A stretch of 64,000 nucleotides of DNA from Sediminispirochaeta smaragdinae DSM 11293 (GCF_000143985.1 NC_014364.1:620001-684000); one strand, 5' to 3'. Shown: positions 35,437 through 44,444, counted from the first letter of the stretch. Numbers and translations: made by a program. Notes: a model not told the origin generated them from the sequence alone.

Positions 35437-36786
35437 CTACTGGAATCGCTTTAGCACTTGACTAGCTTCTGCCTGGGCTTTATCCAGGGCCTCTTTAGCC
35501 GTAAGATCACCAATGATCGCGGCTTGATAATTGTCGTTGAAGATTCTCCAGATCCTTGCAGAGTCGTATGTTGTCAACTCCGGCTTTGCATATTTGAGCT
35601 GCTCTTTCGCAACTTCCGCCTGAGGAAGCTCGCCGTAGTAATTTTTCATGATGGAGGTTTCAAAGGATGATGCCCGTGGTGCTACGTAACCGGTATCGAT
35701 GTTCCACTGCGCCAGTCGTTCAGGAGAGGTTGCAAAACGAATGAATTTCCATGCAGCTTCCTGACGTTCTCTCGAAATCCCTTTGGTGATGTAGAAATTT
35801 CCACCACCGGTTGGAGCCCCATAGCGTTTGTTCCCCGGCATGAAACCTGTTCCGAAATCAAAGGTTGCATTCTTTGAAATGTTCGCCAAGTTTCCTGTTG
35901 TATGGTAAATAATTCCATATTTGCCTTCAATAAAGGCCCCCGGCAGGTCAGTCCATTGTACGATTCCTTTGGGCATCACTTCATACTTTTGCTGAAGATC
36001 AATTTGAAACTGTAACGCTTCAATATTTTCAGGAGTATTGAAAAAAACCTTCTTTCCATCGTCTGACATAAGGTTTTCGCCGTTTTTACTGTTTTCCAGA
36101 CAGAATCCACCGAATTGCCATTGTGCCGACCCCGACTGCTGGGCAAGCCCAACCCCCCAGCGAATGACATTTCCTGCAGCATCTTTCTTTACGAGCTTTT
36201 GAGAATATGCAACAAGTTCGTCCCAGTTTTTGGGTGGTGTTTCCGGGTCAAGTCCGGCCTCCTTAAAGGCGTCCTTGTTGTAATAGATAATTTGTGTACT
36301 TCTTTGAAACGGAATGCTCCAGATTTTCCCATCCACAAATGAGTCTTCCATAAATCCCGGTAAAAAATCATTTATGTATTCATCTCCACCGTCCATGGCA
36401 ATAAGATCATCGAGGGGGATAATTGAATCGGAGGAAACCAAAGAAAAGCGCTGTGTTGCCAAGCTCAAGAATAAATCCGGAGGAGTGTTTCCCTGAATTG
36501 CCGTCTGGATTTTTACGACAGTATCGTCGTAATTCCCTGTATATATTGGTTCGACAACGATGGTGGGGTTGACACTATGAAAATCAGATGCCAACTTTTC
36601 AATAAGTTTTGTTAGCGGCCCTCCAACCTGCACCGGGTAAAACATTTGCAGGACAATGACGTCGTCTTCGCCATTTGAGGATTTTGCCGTTCCCGAATTC
36701 TCTTGATCCCCTCCTGCCCAAATCATGCCGGCCGAAGCAATCATCACAATAAGGGCAGCAAGCATGTTTCTTGTTGAACGTTTCAT
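35437..36786 (-). CDS. Extracellular sugar-binding protein (UgpB/family 1)
   Basis: About 449 residues. The N-terminus is a signal peptide (MLAALIVMIASAGMIWAGG) without a lipobox Cys, so it is probably periplasmic. The family-1 fold is seen in IPFQRSTQIIYYNKDAFKEA, GKYGIIYHTTGNLA and FIRFATSPERLAQWN. ATG 36786 has GGAAGGAG upstream. First gene of a six-gene minus-strand array: binding protein, two permeases, MBL hydrolase, response regulator, kinase. Ligand unknown; UgpB-like proteins bind glycerophosphodiesters or sugars. Confidence 0.92.
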   Translation of the reverse strand: MKRSTRNMLAALIVMIASAGMIWAGGDQENSGTAKSSNGEDDVIVLQMFYPVQVGGPLTKLIEKLASDFHSVNPTIVVEPIYTGNYDDTVVKIQTAIQGNTPPDLFLSLATQRFSLVSSDSIIPLDDLIAMDGGDEYINDFLPGFMEDSFVDGKIWSIPFQRSTQIIYYNKDAFKEAGLDPETPPKNWDELVAYSQKLVKKDAAGNVIRWGVGLAQQSGSAQWQFGGFCLENSKNGENLMSDDGKKVFFNTPENIEALQFQIDLQQKYEVMPKGIVQWTDLPGAFIEGKYGIIYHTTGNLANISKNATFDFGTGFMPGNKRYGAPTGGGNFYITKGISRERQEAAWKFIRFATSPERLAQWNIDTGYVAPRASSFETSIMKNYYGELPQAEVAKEQLKYAKPELTTYDSARIWRIFNDNYQAAIIGDLTAKEALDKAQAEASQVLKRFQ

Positions 36787-36988
36787 AAACACTCCTTCCT
36801 AATTGTTATTTCTTTGATGGTAAGCGAGCTTTTTTCAGCGCACAACTTAGATAACTGGCAAGAATATCTAAAAAACAGCACAGCTCTATATCGAATTGTT
36901 CTCGCTACATAATCGGAAAACGGAGGGACGTATGATACTATCGGTATTTCCTGAGAGGGGCATATTGATGCATTGTTGTGTTCTTCGA

Positions 36989-37606
36989 TTATAGGGTCTG
37001 TTGCATGTGGCGTTTGAGCACTGGATTGATCAACGCCGGTATTGCGGCAATGAGGCTTATCGGAATAATGGATAGGAGCATAACAATTTCATATACAAGC
37101 GTGCTATTAGCATATTTCTTGCCTCGGAGCCGCGAAATGAAAGCACTCAGTGGCAGCCCGCAGATATTGCCGTACATCATCAAACTGATCGCAGAAAGAA
37201 TCATAGTGCTTTTCTTTTTTCCATAGCTACGGAGAATCACCTGATAGGCCTCGGAATCAGGCTTCCCCAAACTGTCGGCATAGTGTTGGGCAAAGAAAAT
37301 TGCCTTGCTTTCGCTTTCGGGGACAAATTCATTGCTGGCAGAAAGCATCGCATGAATTTCTTGCTCCGACATTCCCTGTTCCAGCGCCATTTTCGTATGC
37401 GCATAGGAACAAATTGCACAACCATTCACTTCGGTAACCGCCAGCATAAGCCGCTCCCGAAAATCGTTGGAAATAATCTGGGTTTTCTTGTTGCGGATAA
37501 GATTAAACATGGCCGGATAGAGTTTTATACTCGCCGAAAAAAGTTCGCTAATGCCATAGCGGTGCCGAAATGAACGTTTGTGGGATTCTGCTTTCATCTG
37601 CTTCAT
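36989..37606 (-). CDS. Carboxymuconolactone decarboxylase (AhpD-like) family protein
   Basis: A 205-residue protein. Residues 25-150 form the AhpD-like helical fold, with the redox pair CAICSYAHTKMALEQG (C-x2-C-x3-H), as in alkylhydroperoxidases. Unusually it has a C-terminal hydrophobic helix (LVYEIVMLLSIIPISLIAAIP), suggesting membrane attachment. Its upstream region holds a 145-bp MITE starting 13 bp before the start codon, which may alter expression. Confidence 0.8.
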   Translation of the reverse strand: MKQMKAESHKRSFRHRYGISELFSASIKLYPAMFNLIRNKKTQIISNDFRERLMLAVTEVNGCAICSYAHTKMALEQGMSEQEIHAMLSASNEFVPESESKAIFFAQHYADSLGKPDSEAYQVILRSYGKKKSTMILSAISLMMYGNICGLPLSAFISRLRGKKYANSTLVYEIVMLLSIIPISLIAAIPALINPVLKRHMQQTL

Positions 37607-37618
37607 CCTTATTTCCTA

Positions 37619-37763
37619 CTGTTCCGAATCCTGGTGCTTGGAGGGCCATAATTCCTTTTCCTGCAGCCAACTAAAAGCTGTACTCTGAAAAAAGCAAGCA
37701 CCGGTATACAAAGCAAGTATTTCACCGGTAAAACGGCATGCACACCACCAGGATTCGGAACAC
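37619..37763 (+). mobile_element. 145-bp MITE, copy 2
   Basis: Element of exactly 145 bp between TA dinucleotides (37617-37618, 37764-37765). Ends CTGTTCCGAATCCTGGTG and CACCAGGATTCGGAACAC are inverted repeats. The interior matches copy 1 (23280-23424) when reversed. It lies directly upstream of the AhpD-like gene's start. Confidence 0.88.
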
Positions 37764-37765
37764 TA

Positions 37766-37954
37766 CAAAAGGTTTAGCACTTGATCGGGCTAATGTCGAG
37801 AGGTTAAACAAAAGCAAAGAGCTGTACCCGGAGGAGGCTCTTAAATCCTGACCTCCGGGGCACCCATACGCTATGTAGAATTCTGGGGCAAAATCCTGAC
37901 AAACTTTATCAATGACAGGAGGAAAAAGATTCCTCTTCATTTTGAACGATAATA
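37766..37954 (+). other. Degenerate intergenic sequence with possible gene remnant
   Basis: Plus-strand frames show short coding-like pieces: KGLALDRANVERLNKSKELY followed by a stop, then, in another frame, APIRYVEFWGKILTNFINDR before a stop near 37950. They do not join into one gene and match no family that I recognise. Position between two transposable-element copies suggests the 3' end of a gene destroyed by insertion or deletion. Confidence 0.3.
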
Positions 37955-38061
37955 TAATTTAAAAATTTGGTATGGCAATACCATAATGAAAGCCATACTG
38001 TGGAAAAAAAGCACGTATTATCCCGGCGAAAGGGCATTCGTACCACCAGGATTCGGAACAC
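37955..38061 (+). repeat. Eroded MITE copy
   Basis: The right end is intact (CCACCAGGATTCGGAACAC followed by TA at 38062-38063), and the preceding 50 bp resemble the right half of copy 2. The left end is too diverged to place with certainty. It sits about 30 bp upstream of the GNAT gene start. Confidence 0.6.
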
Positions 38062-38094
38062 TACACTTTTTATGCAAGATGATGTACAAACAAT

Positions 38095-38574
38095 TTGAGA
38101 GGTCATGTCATAATACGCAAGATTGAAGCCAAGGATCGAAATACATATATTGTCATGTCGAGGCAGTTCTACCGCTCCGATGCCGTGTTGCATGACATCC
38201 CCGATGCACATTTCCACAAGACGTTTGATGTGATCATTGGCGGGAGCCCCTATGCTGATGCCTACATCTTTGAGGTGGAACAGCAGGTGGTAGGCTATGC
38301 CTTACTCTCCTTTACCTATTCCAACGAGGCTGGCGGCCTTGTTCTCCTGATCGAAGAGGTCTACATCCTTCCGGAGTATCAAAAGCAGGGTTTGGGAAAG
38401 GAGTTTCTGGCCTTTGTCGAGGCGCATTATCGCGGTGATGTGGCCTTGATCCGTCTGGAGGTGGAAAAGTCGAACAAGGTTGCCTTGCAGCTCTACAAGA
38501 AGGTTGGTTTTACAAAGGTCGACTATATTCAATTATACAAGAAAACCGCCAAGGTAAAGCCTCACCGCGAGTAG
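38095..38574 (+). CDS. GNAT-family N-acetyltransferase
   Basis: A 159-residue cytoplasmic acetyltransferase. The fold begins with VIIRKIEAKDRNTYIVMSRQF, continues with LIEEVYILPEYQKQGLGKEF (the acetyl-CoA pyrophosphate loop Q-x-x-G-L-G) and ends with LEVEKSNKVALQLYKKVGF. Substrate unknown. The only upstream in-frame start is TTG 38095, without a clear ribosome site; the eroded MITE just upstream may have replaced the native leader. Confidence 0.82.
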   Translation: MRGHVIIRKIEAKDRNTYIVMSRQFYRSDAVLHDIPDAHFHKTFDVIIGGSPYADAYIFEVEQQVVGYALLSFTYSNEAGGLVLLIEEVYILPEYQKQGLGKEFLAFVEAHYRGDVALIRLEVEKSNKVALQLYKKVGFTKVDYIQLYKKTAKVKPHRE

Positions 38575-38596
38575 TGCCTCTTTTTCTATTCTATTA

Positions 38597-38616
38597 GTGT
38601 TCTGAATCCTGGTGGT
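38597..38616 (+). repeat. Solo terminal repeat of the MITE/IS family
   Basis: GTGTTCTGAATCCTGGTGGT preceded by TA (38595-38596). It ends 5 bp before the stop codon of the convergent-side GntR gene. No matching right end is seen, so it is a remnant. Confidence 0.7.
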
Positions 38617-38620
38617 CCGG

Positions 38621-39358
38621 TCACCCTTGCTGCCGCTGTAACGTGACATCGAACATATATCTGTCACCCCGATACCAGCTTCTGCTGTATTCGAAAGGAA
38701 TGTTTTCTTTAAGATACGAGGTCCTGTCGATGAATAGGATCGGGGCCTTTTTCTCAATTACCAGAAGAGCCGCGGTCTCGGCATCAGCGGCCGTTGCTTC
38801 CAGGTGTTCCACTGCTGTTTCTATGATTTTCTTGTATGTGGTGGTAAAGAGTGTGTAAAGCGACCCTTTTTCGAAATCATGGTTAAGAAGATCGGGGCAG
38901 CATTCGGTGGGGATATAGCTTTCGTGGATGACAATGGGTTCGTTGTTTGCAAAACGAAGGCGTTTGAGCCAGAAAACCATTGTCCCTTGTTCCAGTTCCA
39001 GTGCCGAAGCGACAAAATCGGGAGCGGGTATTTGTTTGGATTCCAGAATTCGGGAAGAAACAGTGAACCCCTTTGCCTCCATGTCAGCCTTGAAACCGTG
39101 AAACTTCTCCTGGGTATTCTCTATTCTTGGTTTCTGTACATAGGTACCGTAGCCTTGCTTGCGTACCAGATATCCTTCGTTCACCAACTCGGTAACGGCA
39201 TTGCGTGCCGTCATGCGGCTTACTTCGAATTTATCCTTGAGTTGGGGTTCTGAAAGAATTTTATCACCCGGTTTCAGCCTTCCGCTTGAGATCTCCGCCA
39301 ATATGCTTTCCTTAATTTGGTAGTACACCGGTACATGACTAGTTCGGTCAATTTTCAC
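38621..39358 (-). CDS. GntR/HutC-family transcriptional regulator
   Basis: A 245-residue regulator. The N-terminal winged helix (residues 5-70: LSEPQLKDKFEVSRMTARNA) is GntR-type. The C-terminal UTRA effector domain spans about 90-240 (FWLKRLRFANNEPIVIHESY; LFIDRTSYLKENIPFEYSRS). It starts at GTG 39358 with GAGGTGATG. It is divergent from the nucleotidase gene. A HutC-type operator (TTGTCTATACAA) is found both in this shared intergenic region and in the promoter of the ABC transporter at 44350, defining a probable local regulon. Confidence 0.92.
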   Translation of the reverse strand: MKIDRTSHVPVYYQIKESILAEISSGRLKPGDKILSEPQLKDKFEVSRMTARNAVTELVNEGYLVRKQGYGTYVQKPRIENTQEKFHGFKADMEAKGFTVSSRILESKQIPAPDFVASALELEQGTMVFWLKRLRFANNEPIVIHESYIPTECCPDLLNHDFEKGSLYTLFTTTYKKIIETAVEHLEATAADAETAALLVIEKKAPILFIDRTSYLKENIPFEYSRSWYRGDRYMFDVTLQRQQG

Positions 39359-39398
39359 TACATCACCTCAGGCCTCATTTTATCGTTTCCTCCTCTTG

Positions 39399-39427
39399 TT
39401 GACAATAAAATTTCCTCAGGTTACTAT
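39399..39427 (+). promoter_or_regulatory. Promoter of the nucleotidase gene
   Basis: A perfect TTGACA (39399-39404), 17-bp spacer, TACTAT (39422-39427). The operator at 39430-39441 begins immediately after, covering the transcription start, an ideal position for repression. Confidence 0.8.
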
Positions 39428-39429
39428 AG

Positions 39430-39441
39430 TTGTCTATACAA
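39430..39441. promoter_or_regulatory. Probable GntR/HutC operator 1
   Basis: TTGTCTATACAA, an imperfect dyad of the kind bound by HutC-subfamily GntR proteins. Its exact reverse complement occurs at 44383-44394. It overlaps the transcription start of the nucleotidase gene and lies 72 bp from the GntR start, so it may also autoregulate. Confidence 0.7.
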
Positions 39442-39486
39442 TTTGTCTGCTCGGTTTCGGAGCACGTGGCAACAGGGTACTATGCT

Positions 39487-41214
39487 ATGGGAATAAAAGA
39501 ATACGATAAAAAAGATGGAACGAAATACTCTGATCGAAGAGTCTTCGCCGTTGACAGAAATTTTAGTGAAGCGGACGCTTTGCAACTTCCCGAGCGCAGA
39601 GAAAATTTGAAGGATAATCCTTTTACCCTTCATATTATTCATATTAATGATTTTCATTGTTCTGTTTACGATTTTTCCTGTGATGATAACGGCCGCCCTG
39701 TGTTTTCAAAGATAGCTGCCGAAGTAGCGTCTCTGCGACAGGCTGCTGAGAAACGGGATGATACCGGCGTTCTTTTTTTGTCAGGTGGTGATGATGCTGT
39801 CGGCTCTCCCATGGACCATCTCGCCGGTTACGACGGTGAGAATTTCATCTGTCATCCCGCCTACACGGCCTATGCCCTATCTGGCCTCGATGCAACGGTG
39901 CTTGGAAATCATGATTTCGATGCGGGGCTCAAGACCTTGGAAAAGGCGATTGCCCAGGATGCCTGCTTTCCTGTTTTATCTGCAAACCTCATCCATGACG
40001 GAGAACTCGACGGTCTGGTTTTCCCCGCGGCGGTGGTCGTTATCAAAGGACTCCGCATCGGTATTATCGGTCTGACAACACCGGGGCAGATACGTTCACG
40101 GGATGGATCGGAGTTTGCCATTGCCGCTCCTCTGGAATCGGTGCGCGACATGCATGCAAAGCTTGCTGGGGTGTGTGATGTGGTATTGATCCTCAGCCAT
40201 ATCGGCTATCGCCTCGGCTCCACCTTTGCCACGGTTAAAATCATGGGTGATTACGAGCTGGCCCAACAACTGGATCATAGGCAGTTCGATGCCATCATAG
40301 GTGGCCATACCCATGACCTGCTGAATATTCACGGAATGGAACCGAAGCATCTTGTACATGGAATTCCCATCCTTCAGGCAGGTTATAACGGCCTTTTCTT
40401 CGGCCGGGCAGAGATGCACATCGGTGAAACGAAAACCCTTGTTCGTGCCGAGCTTTTTCCTACCGGGCCAAGGGACGGTAGCCCTGAATTTGATGAGGCA
40501 TTTGCCACATCGAAGCCCGGAGTTTTCCTTCCCTCTTTACGTCAACCCTTATCTGCCATGCGACTTCCCGACGATTATGATCGGCAGCGACATGAGAGCT
40601 TGCGGGATAGCTTTGAACATCCTACTGCAAACTTTATTACCGATGCTCTGGCGACAAGATTTAGGGATCACGGCTACCACGTGGACCTTTTTCTCATCGA
40701 CGGGGCAAATATGATCACCTTTTTCCCCGCAGGAAAGGATAGCGTCAACATCATCGATGTGTATCGTCTCATGCCCTATGCCGATTCCATCGTCTCTCTG
40801 ACGCTGACCGGCAAGACGCTCGAGCGCATTATCCGGGAAAACGCCCTGAGGCTTGACAGGGAGGATGAGCCGCACCTGGAACGGGGATTTCTCCATTTCA
40901 GTCGTGAGCTTCGCTATCGCCTTCATCGTAAGAGCAGAACTGCAGATGCGATCACCATTAACGGTCGTCACCTGGATGTTTGCCTCGAAGAGCATTTTGC
41001 CATTGCCATGCCCAACTTTGCGCAGGGTCTTGCCAAGGTGTGGGAGGATACGCTTCCCTTAACGGGAAAAGAGCTTTGTAGCTTGCGGGAGATGAAAAGA
41101 AGCGATTCGGGGCTCTATGTCCGAAATGAACTTGTGGCGTATATCCGGGAACATGGGGTCTCCCCCGACAGTGGCTTTACGATGGACGGCCGGCTTGCCA
41201 TAGACAATGGTTAA
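39487..41214 (+). CDS. 5'-nucleotidase / 2',3'-cyclic phosphodiesterase-type metallophosphoesterase
   Basis: About 575 residues with a UshA/YfkN-like layout. The metallophosphoesterase domain has INDFHCSVYDF, GNHDFDAG, SHIGYR and GGHTHDLL as metal ligands. The C-terminal 5'-nucleotidase domain includes ANFITDALATRF and the substrate-stacking region. The enzyme removes phosphate from nucleotides or related esters. There is no signal peptide, unlike most of the family, so it appears cytoplasmic. ATG 39487 is chosen because the longer frame starts inside the operator. It is the first gene under the GntR-type operator. Confidence 0.8.
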   Translation: MGIKEYDKKDGTKYSDRRVFAVDRNFSEADALQLPERRENLKDNPFTLHIIHINDFHCSVYDFSCDDNGRPVFSKIAAEVASLRQAAEKRDDTGVLFLSGGDDAVGSPMDHLAGYDGENFICHPAYTAYALSGLDATVLGNHDFDAGLKTLEKAIAQDACFPVLSANLIHDGELDGLVFPAAVVVIKGLRIGIIGLTTPGQIRSRDGSEFAIAAPLESVRDMHAKLAGVCDVVLILSHIGYRLGSTFATVKIMGDYELAQQLDHRQFDAIIGGHTHDLLNIHGMEPKHLVHGIPILQAGYNGLFFGRAEMHIGETKTLVRAELFPTGPRDGSPEFDEAFATSKPGVFLPSLRQPLSAMRLPDDYDRQRHESLRDSFEHPTANFITDALATRFRDHGYHVDLFLIDGANMITFFPAGKDSVNIIDVYRLMPYADSIVSLTLTGKTLERIIRENALRLDREDEPHLERGFLHFSRELRYRLHRKSRTADAITINGRHLDVCLEEHFAIAMPNFAQGLAKVWEDTLPLTGKELCSLREMKRSDSGLYVRNELVAYIREHGVSPDSGFTMDGRLAIDNG

Positions 41215-41233
41215 GGCATTGTCCGGCAAGCCG
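41191..41233. terminator. Convergent hairpin between nucleotidase and ABC operon
   Basis: CGGCTTGCC (41191-41199) pairs with GGCAAGCCG (41225-41233), with further pairing of GACAATG and CATTGTC inside. It spans the nucleotidase stop and faces the permease gene. No strong T-run follows on either strand, so termination ability is uncertain. Confidence 0.5.
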
Positions 41234-41244
41234 AACACCATACG

Positions 41245-42066
41245 CTACTTCGTCCCGCTGGCAAGATTTGTTTCAAGAAAGTAACGCTGACCGAAAAGGT
41301 AGAGTAGCACCACCGGAATAACCGACAGGACCGCAGCGGCCATGGTAGGCACCCAGCGCACCAGGGTTTCGTCCCGGAAGGTGACAATGGCCACAGGAAG
41401 GGTCAGCTTCAGCTTTTCCGTAATCACTACGAGGGCCCAGTAGTAATCATTCCAGTTCCTGACAAACTGAATCAAGGTGACGGATATAATCGCCGGAAGG
41501 GCGGAAACCAGATAGACGTGATAAAGGGTCTGCAGGGAGTTGCAACCGTCGATCTGACTCGCCTCGTCAAGCTGCCGAGGGATTTGAAGGAAAAACTGTC
41601 TGAGCATGAAAATGACATACCCCTTTGCTATGTTGGGCATCACCAACCCCCAGTACGAGTTTACCCATCCGAAAGAGGTTATAACCATGTAGGAGGGAAG
41701 CATAATTGCCTGAGGCGGAATCATCATGGTACAGAGAACGAGAAAGAAGAGTAGTTCCCTGCCGGGAAAGGTGAAACGCGAAAGACCGTAAGCCGCAAAG
41801 GTACCAAAGACCAGCTGTAACGTGGTTAAAAGGATGGTAATAAAGGAGGAGTTGAGAAACCAACGGAAATACGGGGTTTGCCGAAAGACCTCTTTATACC
41901 CCTCGATATTCCAAGTCGAGGGAAAGATGATCAGCACGCGATTGAGTACGCTGCTTTGCTCTGAGAATGAAACCGTCAGCATCCAGAGAAAGGGAAAAAC
42001 GACGATACATGCGGTTAATCCGAGTACAATATGAAGAACAAGGCGTGAAAATCTTGAATGGTACAT
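41245..42066 (-). CDS. Carbohydrate ABC transporter permease (MalG type)
   Basis: A 273-residue membrane protein with about six helices. EAA loop: QLDEASQIDGCNSLQTLYHV. Third gene of the second sugar ABC operon, 14 bp after the MalF-type gene. RBS AAAGGAG. As with the other transporter in this window, no ATPase gene is present locally. Confidence 0.92.
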   Translation of the reverse strand: MYHSRFSRLVLHIVLGLTACIVVFPFLWMLTVSFSEQSSVLNRVLIIFPSTWNIEGYKEVFRQTPYFRWFLNSSFITILLTTLQLVFGTFAAYGLSRFTFPGRELLFFLVLCTMMIPPQAIMLPSYMVITSFGWVNSYWGLVMPNIAKGYVIFMLRQFFLQIPRQLDEASQIDGCNSLQTLYHVYLVSALPAIISVTLIQFVRNWNDYYWALVVITEKLKLTLPVAIVTFRDETLVRWVPTMAAAVLSVIPVVLLYLFGQRYFLETNLASGTK

Positions 42067-42080
42067 CGCAATCTCCTTTC

Positions 42081-42950
42081 CTATTTATAAAAGACGGTTT
42101 TCTGAAAGTGGCGAACCAGTACGAACGTAGCAGCAAGCATGAAGACAAAAAGCAAGGTTGCTGCGCTGCTTGCGGTGGATGTTTCAAAGTAACGAAAAGC
42201 CTCCCGCCAGATATAGAAAACCCACACCGTTGATGCGTTGTTCGGTCCCCCGTTGGTGAGGATCTGCACCGTCGCGAATACCTGAAAGGAAGAGAGGGTT
42301 GTGATCACTATAACAAAAAAGCTTACCGGTGAGAGCAGCGGCAGGGTTATCGAAATCGTTTTTCTCAATGCCGATGCACCGTCAAGATCCGCCGCCTCGT
42401 AAAGCTGACCATCGATCTGTTTTAGCCCTGACATATAAAGGATCACATTGTATCCGAAGGATTGCCATACCCCAATGATGATAATTGCAGGAAGTGCGCT
42501 CTTCGGGGAGTTGAGCCAGTTTGGTCCGGTAATCCCGAATAGTTTAAGAAACGCATTCAAAGGCCCATGCATGGTATTAAAGATGGTCAAAAAGGAGAGG
42601 CTTGCCGCCGAAACCGATATCACCACCGGAATAAAGAAAAGAAGCCGGTAGACAACCTTCGCGCGGCCGCTTTTCTCAATAAGCACCGCATAGAGGAAAC
42701 CAAGAATGACCGAACACGGCATCTGGGTGAACACGTAGAGGAGGGTGTTTCTGATCGATAGACCAAAAATCTTCGAAGCAAACAGCGTTCGGTAATTCTT
42801 CAGGCCAACGAAGGTCTTGTCTCCGGTAAGGATGTTCCAATCGTTAAAGCTTATAAAAAGAGAATAGAAAAAGGGAAAGATGAAAAAAACTGCAAAAAGC
42901 ACCAAGACAGGCGCTATATAGGCATAGGGTTCCCATCGTTTATAGGTCAT
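42081..42950 (-). CDS. Carbohydrate ABC transporter permease (MalF type)
   Basis: A 289-residue membrane protein with six helices. The EAA loop reads QLYEAADLDGASALRKTISI. N-terminal YAYIAPVLVLFAVFFIFPFF is the first membrane segment. It lies between the binding-protein gene and the MalG-type permease in the usual order. Confidence 0.92.
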   Translation of the reverse strand: MTYKRWEPYAYIAPVLVLFAVFFIFPFFYSLFISFNDWNILTGDKTFVGLKNYRTLFASKIFGLSIRNTLLYVFTQMPCSVILGFLYAVLIEKSGRAKVVYRLLFFIPVVISVSAASLSFLTIFNTMHGPLNAFLKLFGITGPNWLNSPKSALPAIIIIGVWQSFGYNVILYMSGLKQIDGQLYEAADLDGASALRKTISITLPLLSPVSFFVIVITTLSSFQVFATVQILTNGGPNNASTVWVFYIWREAFRYFETSTASSAATLLFVFMLAATFVLVRHFQKTVFYK

Positions 42951-43035
42951 TGCAAATTTCCTTACGTGTAGAAAAGCTTCCGGCCGAACACGTAGGGTCG
43001 GCCGGAGAAGTCGTCATGTGGAATAAGGGCGTCTA

Positions 43036-44349
43036 CTACCAGCCGAGGATTTGCATTGTTGCATTGGCTGCGTCGTCGAGTGCCTCTTTCCCGCTTTTCT
43101 GTTCATTGAAGGCTGCAATGATATTATCAAGGAGCGTCTGGGTAATCCTAGCTCCCTGACGGGGCCAGTTGTACCAATTTACGAGATCGTCGATCATGTC
43201 GTAAGCCCTGAGGGAGTCGGGATACTTTGCCATGTAGTCGGCCATGGGTCCATCGGGGTCGGCCATCACCTTACGAGCGGTCATATAGCCCATGCCTTCG
43301 GTAATTGCTTTCATGGATTCTTCGTTCAAGGCAAACTTCACAAACTCCCAGGCGGCCTCCTGCTTTTCCGGAGTGGAGGGAAGAATGAAGATATTGCTTC
43401 CTCCGCCGGCAATCCTTCTCGGATTCTTCCGTTCCAGATCGTCCCACGTGGGCAGTTCTAAAACACCGAGATCGAATTGTGCATTCTCGGTAAAGCTTCG
43501 AAGGTTGCCTGTTGTGGCCACGATAATACCGAGTTTCCCGTTGATGAAGTTGTCGGCAGCCTCCGATCCGGTGATGTTGGGAAAGCTTCCGTCTTTGAGC
43601 ATCATACCGAGCCAAAAATCCATGACGCGCTGACCGGCTTCTTTATTAAAAAGGACCTTTCGAGTTGCCACATCCGCCATCTGGCCGCCGAAAGAATCGA
43701 GGAGGATCTGAAACTGCCAGGTATCGAAATCGAGCTGGAAGCCGATACCGTTGATTCCCGCGGCAGGGTCGGAGACCGTCTTTGCCCATTCCCTTATCTG
43801 GGCCCAGGTTTCCGGCTGTACCGGTGCATCGATGCCCTTTGCCCGAAGCAGATCGCGGTTTACGAAGATAAGGGGTGTGCTAACGGCGAAGGGCAGGGCG
43901 AACTGCTCTCCCGTTGCCGCGTCCCTGCCGAGGTCGAGCATCCTCGGGATAAAGGGATCGAGATTGTACCCATCATGGTCGATATAGTGCTGCATCGATA
44001 CCGCACCAAGCTGGCTCCTCATAGTTGTGCTCTCGGACAGGGACATGATGGTCACTTCGGGAAGCTGCTTGCCCACAGCCAGGGTCTGGAGCTGTTCAAG
44101 CAGCCCTCCGTACCAGCCGGGAACATCCCGCTGGCTTACCACAATCCGATCCTGGGAAGCGTTGAACCGATCGACAATGCCCTTCATTACCTCGCCGCGG
44201 GCCCCGCTGAACACGTGGGTAAAGGTAATCTCGATTTTATCTGGTGTCGATCCTTCTTTGGGAGCTTCCTGATTGCCTCCGGCAAACAAAAGGCCGCCGG
44301 AGATCAGAAGCGATACAGCAGCCAACAGTATCATTCTGTTTTGTCTCAT
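43036..44349 (-). CDS. Extracellular sugar-binding protein
   Basis: About 437 residues. Signal peptide MILLAAVSLLISGGLLFAGG without a lipobox Cys; the mature protein begins GNQEAPKEG, the same style as the other binding protein. Family-1 features: LPFAVSTPLIFVNRDLLRAK, GKLGIIVATTGNLRSF and EFVKFALNEESMKAI. ATG 44349 follows GGAGG; a longer frame begins within the promoter. Its promoter contains the GntR-type operator. The nearby GH13_18 phosphorylase suggests a glucosyl-glycerate or glucosyl-glycerol ligand, as in the ycj cluster of E. coli; inference only. Confidence 0.92.
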   Translation of the reverse strand: MRQNRMILLAAVSLLISGGLLFAGGNQEAPKEGSTPDKIEITFTHVFSGARGEVMKGIVDRFNASQDRIVVSQRDVPGWYGGLLEQLQTLAVGKQLPEVTIMSLSESTTMRSQLGAVSMQHYIDHDGYNLDPFIPRMLDLGRDAATGEQFALPFAVSTPLIFVNRDLLRAKGIDAPVQPETWAQIREWAKTVSDPAAGINGIGFQLDFDTWQFQILLDSFGGQMADVATRKVLFNKEAGQRVMDFWLGMMLKDGSFPNITGSEAADNFINGKLGIIVATTGNLRSFTENAQFDLGVLELPTWDDLERKNPRRIAGGGSNIFILPSTPEKQEAAWEFVKFALNEESMKAITEGMGYMTARKVMADPDGPMADYMAKYPDSLRAYDMIDDLVNWYNWPRQGARITQTLLDNIIAAFNEQKSGKEALDDAANATMQILGW

Positions 44350-44375
44350 ACAAAACCTCCTTTGTAGATAATGCG

Positions 44376-44404
44376 AGTATAGTTGTATAGACAATATGTG
44401 ACAA
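44376..44404 (-). promoter_or_regulatory. Promoter of the second ABC operon with GntR-type operator 2
   Basis: On the minus strand TTGTCA (44399-44404), a 17-bp spacer, TATACT (44376-44381). The spacer contains TTGTCTATACAA (44383-44394), identical to the element at 39430-39441, in position to block RNA polymerase. Confidence 0.8.
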
Positions 44405-44444
44405 GAAGATTTTTATCGTTTCACGATTATCTAACCATTTCTTA

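Noticed and set aside
38095-38574. GNAT gene as a pseudogene cut by the eroded MITE
   Set aside because: The acetyltransferase fold is complete from its first strand; only the start codon context is poor, so I keep it as a gene.
43477-44367. 296-codon plus-strand frame
   Set aside because: Opposite strand of the sugar-binding protein gene, no motif.
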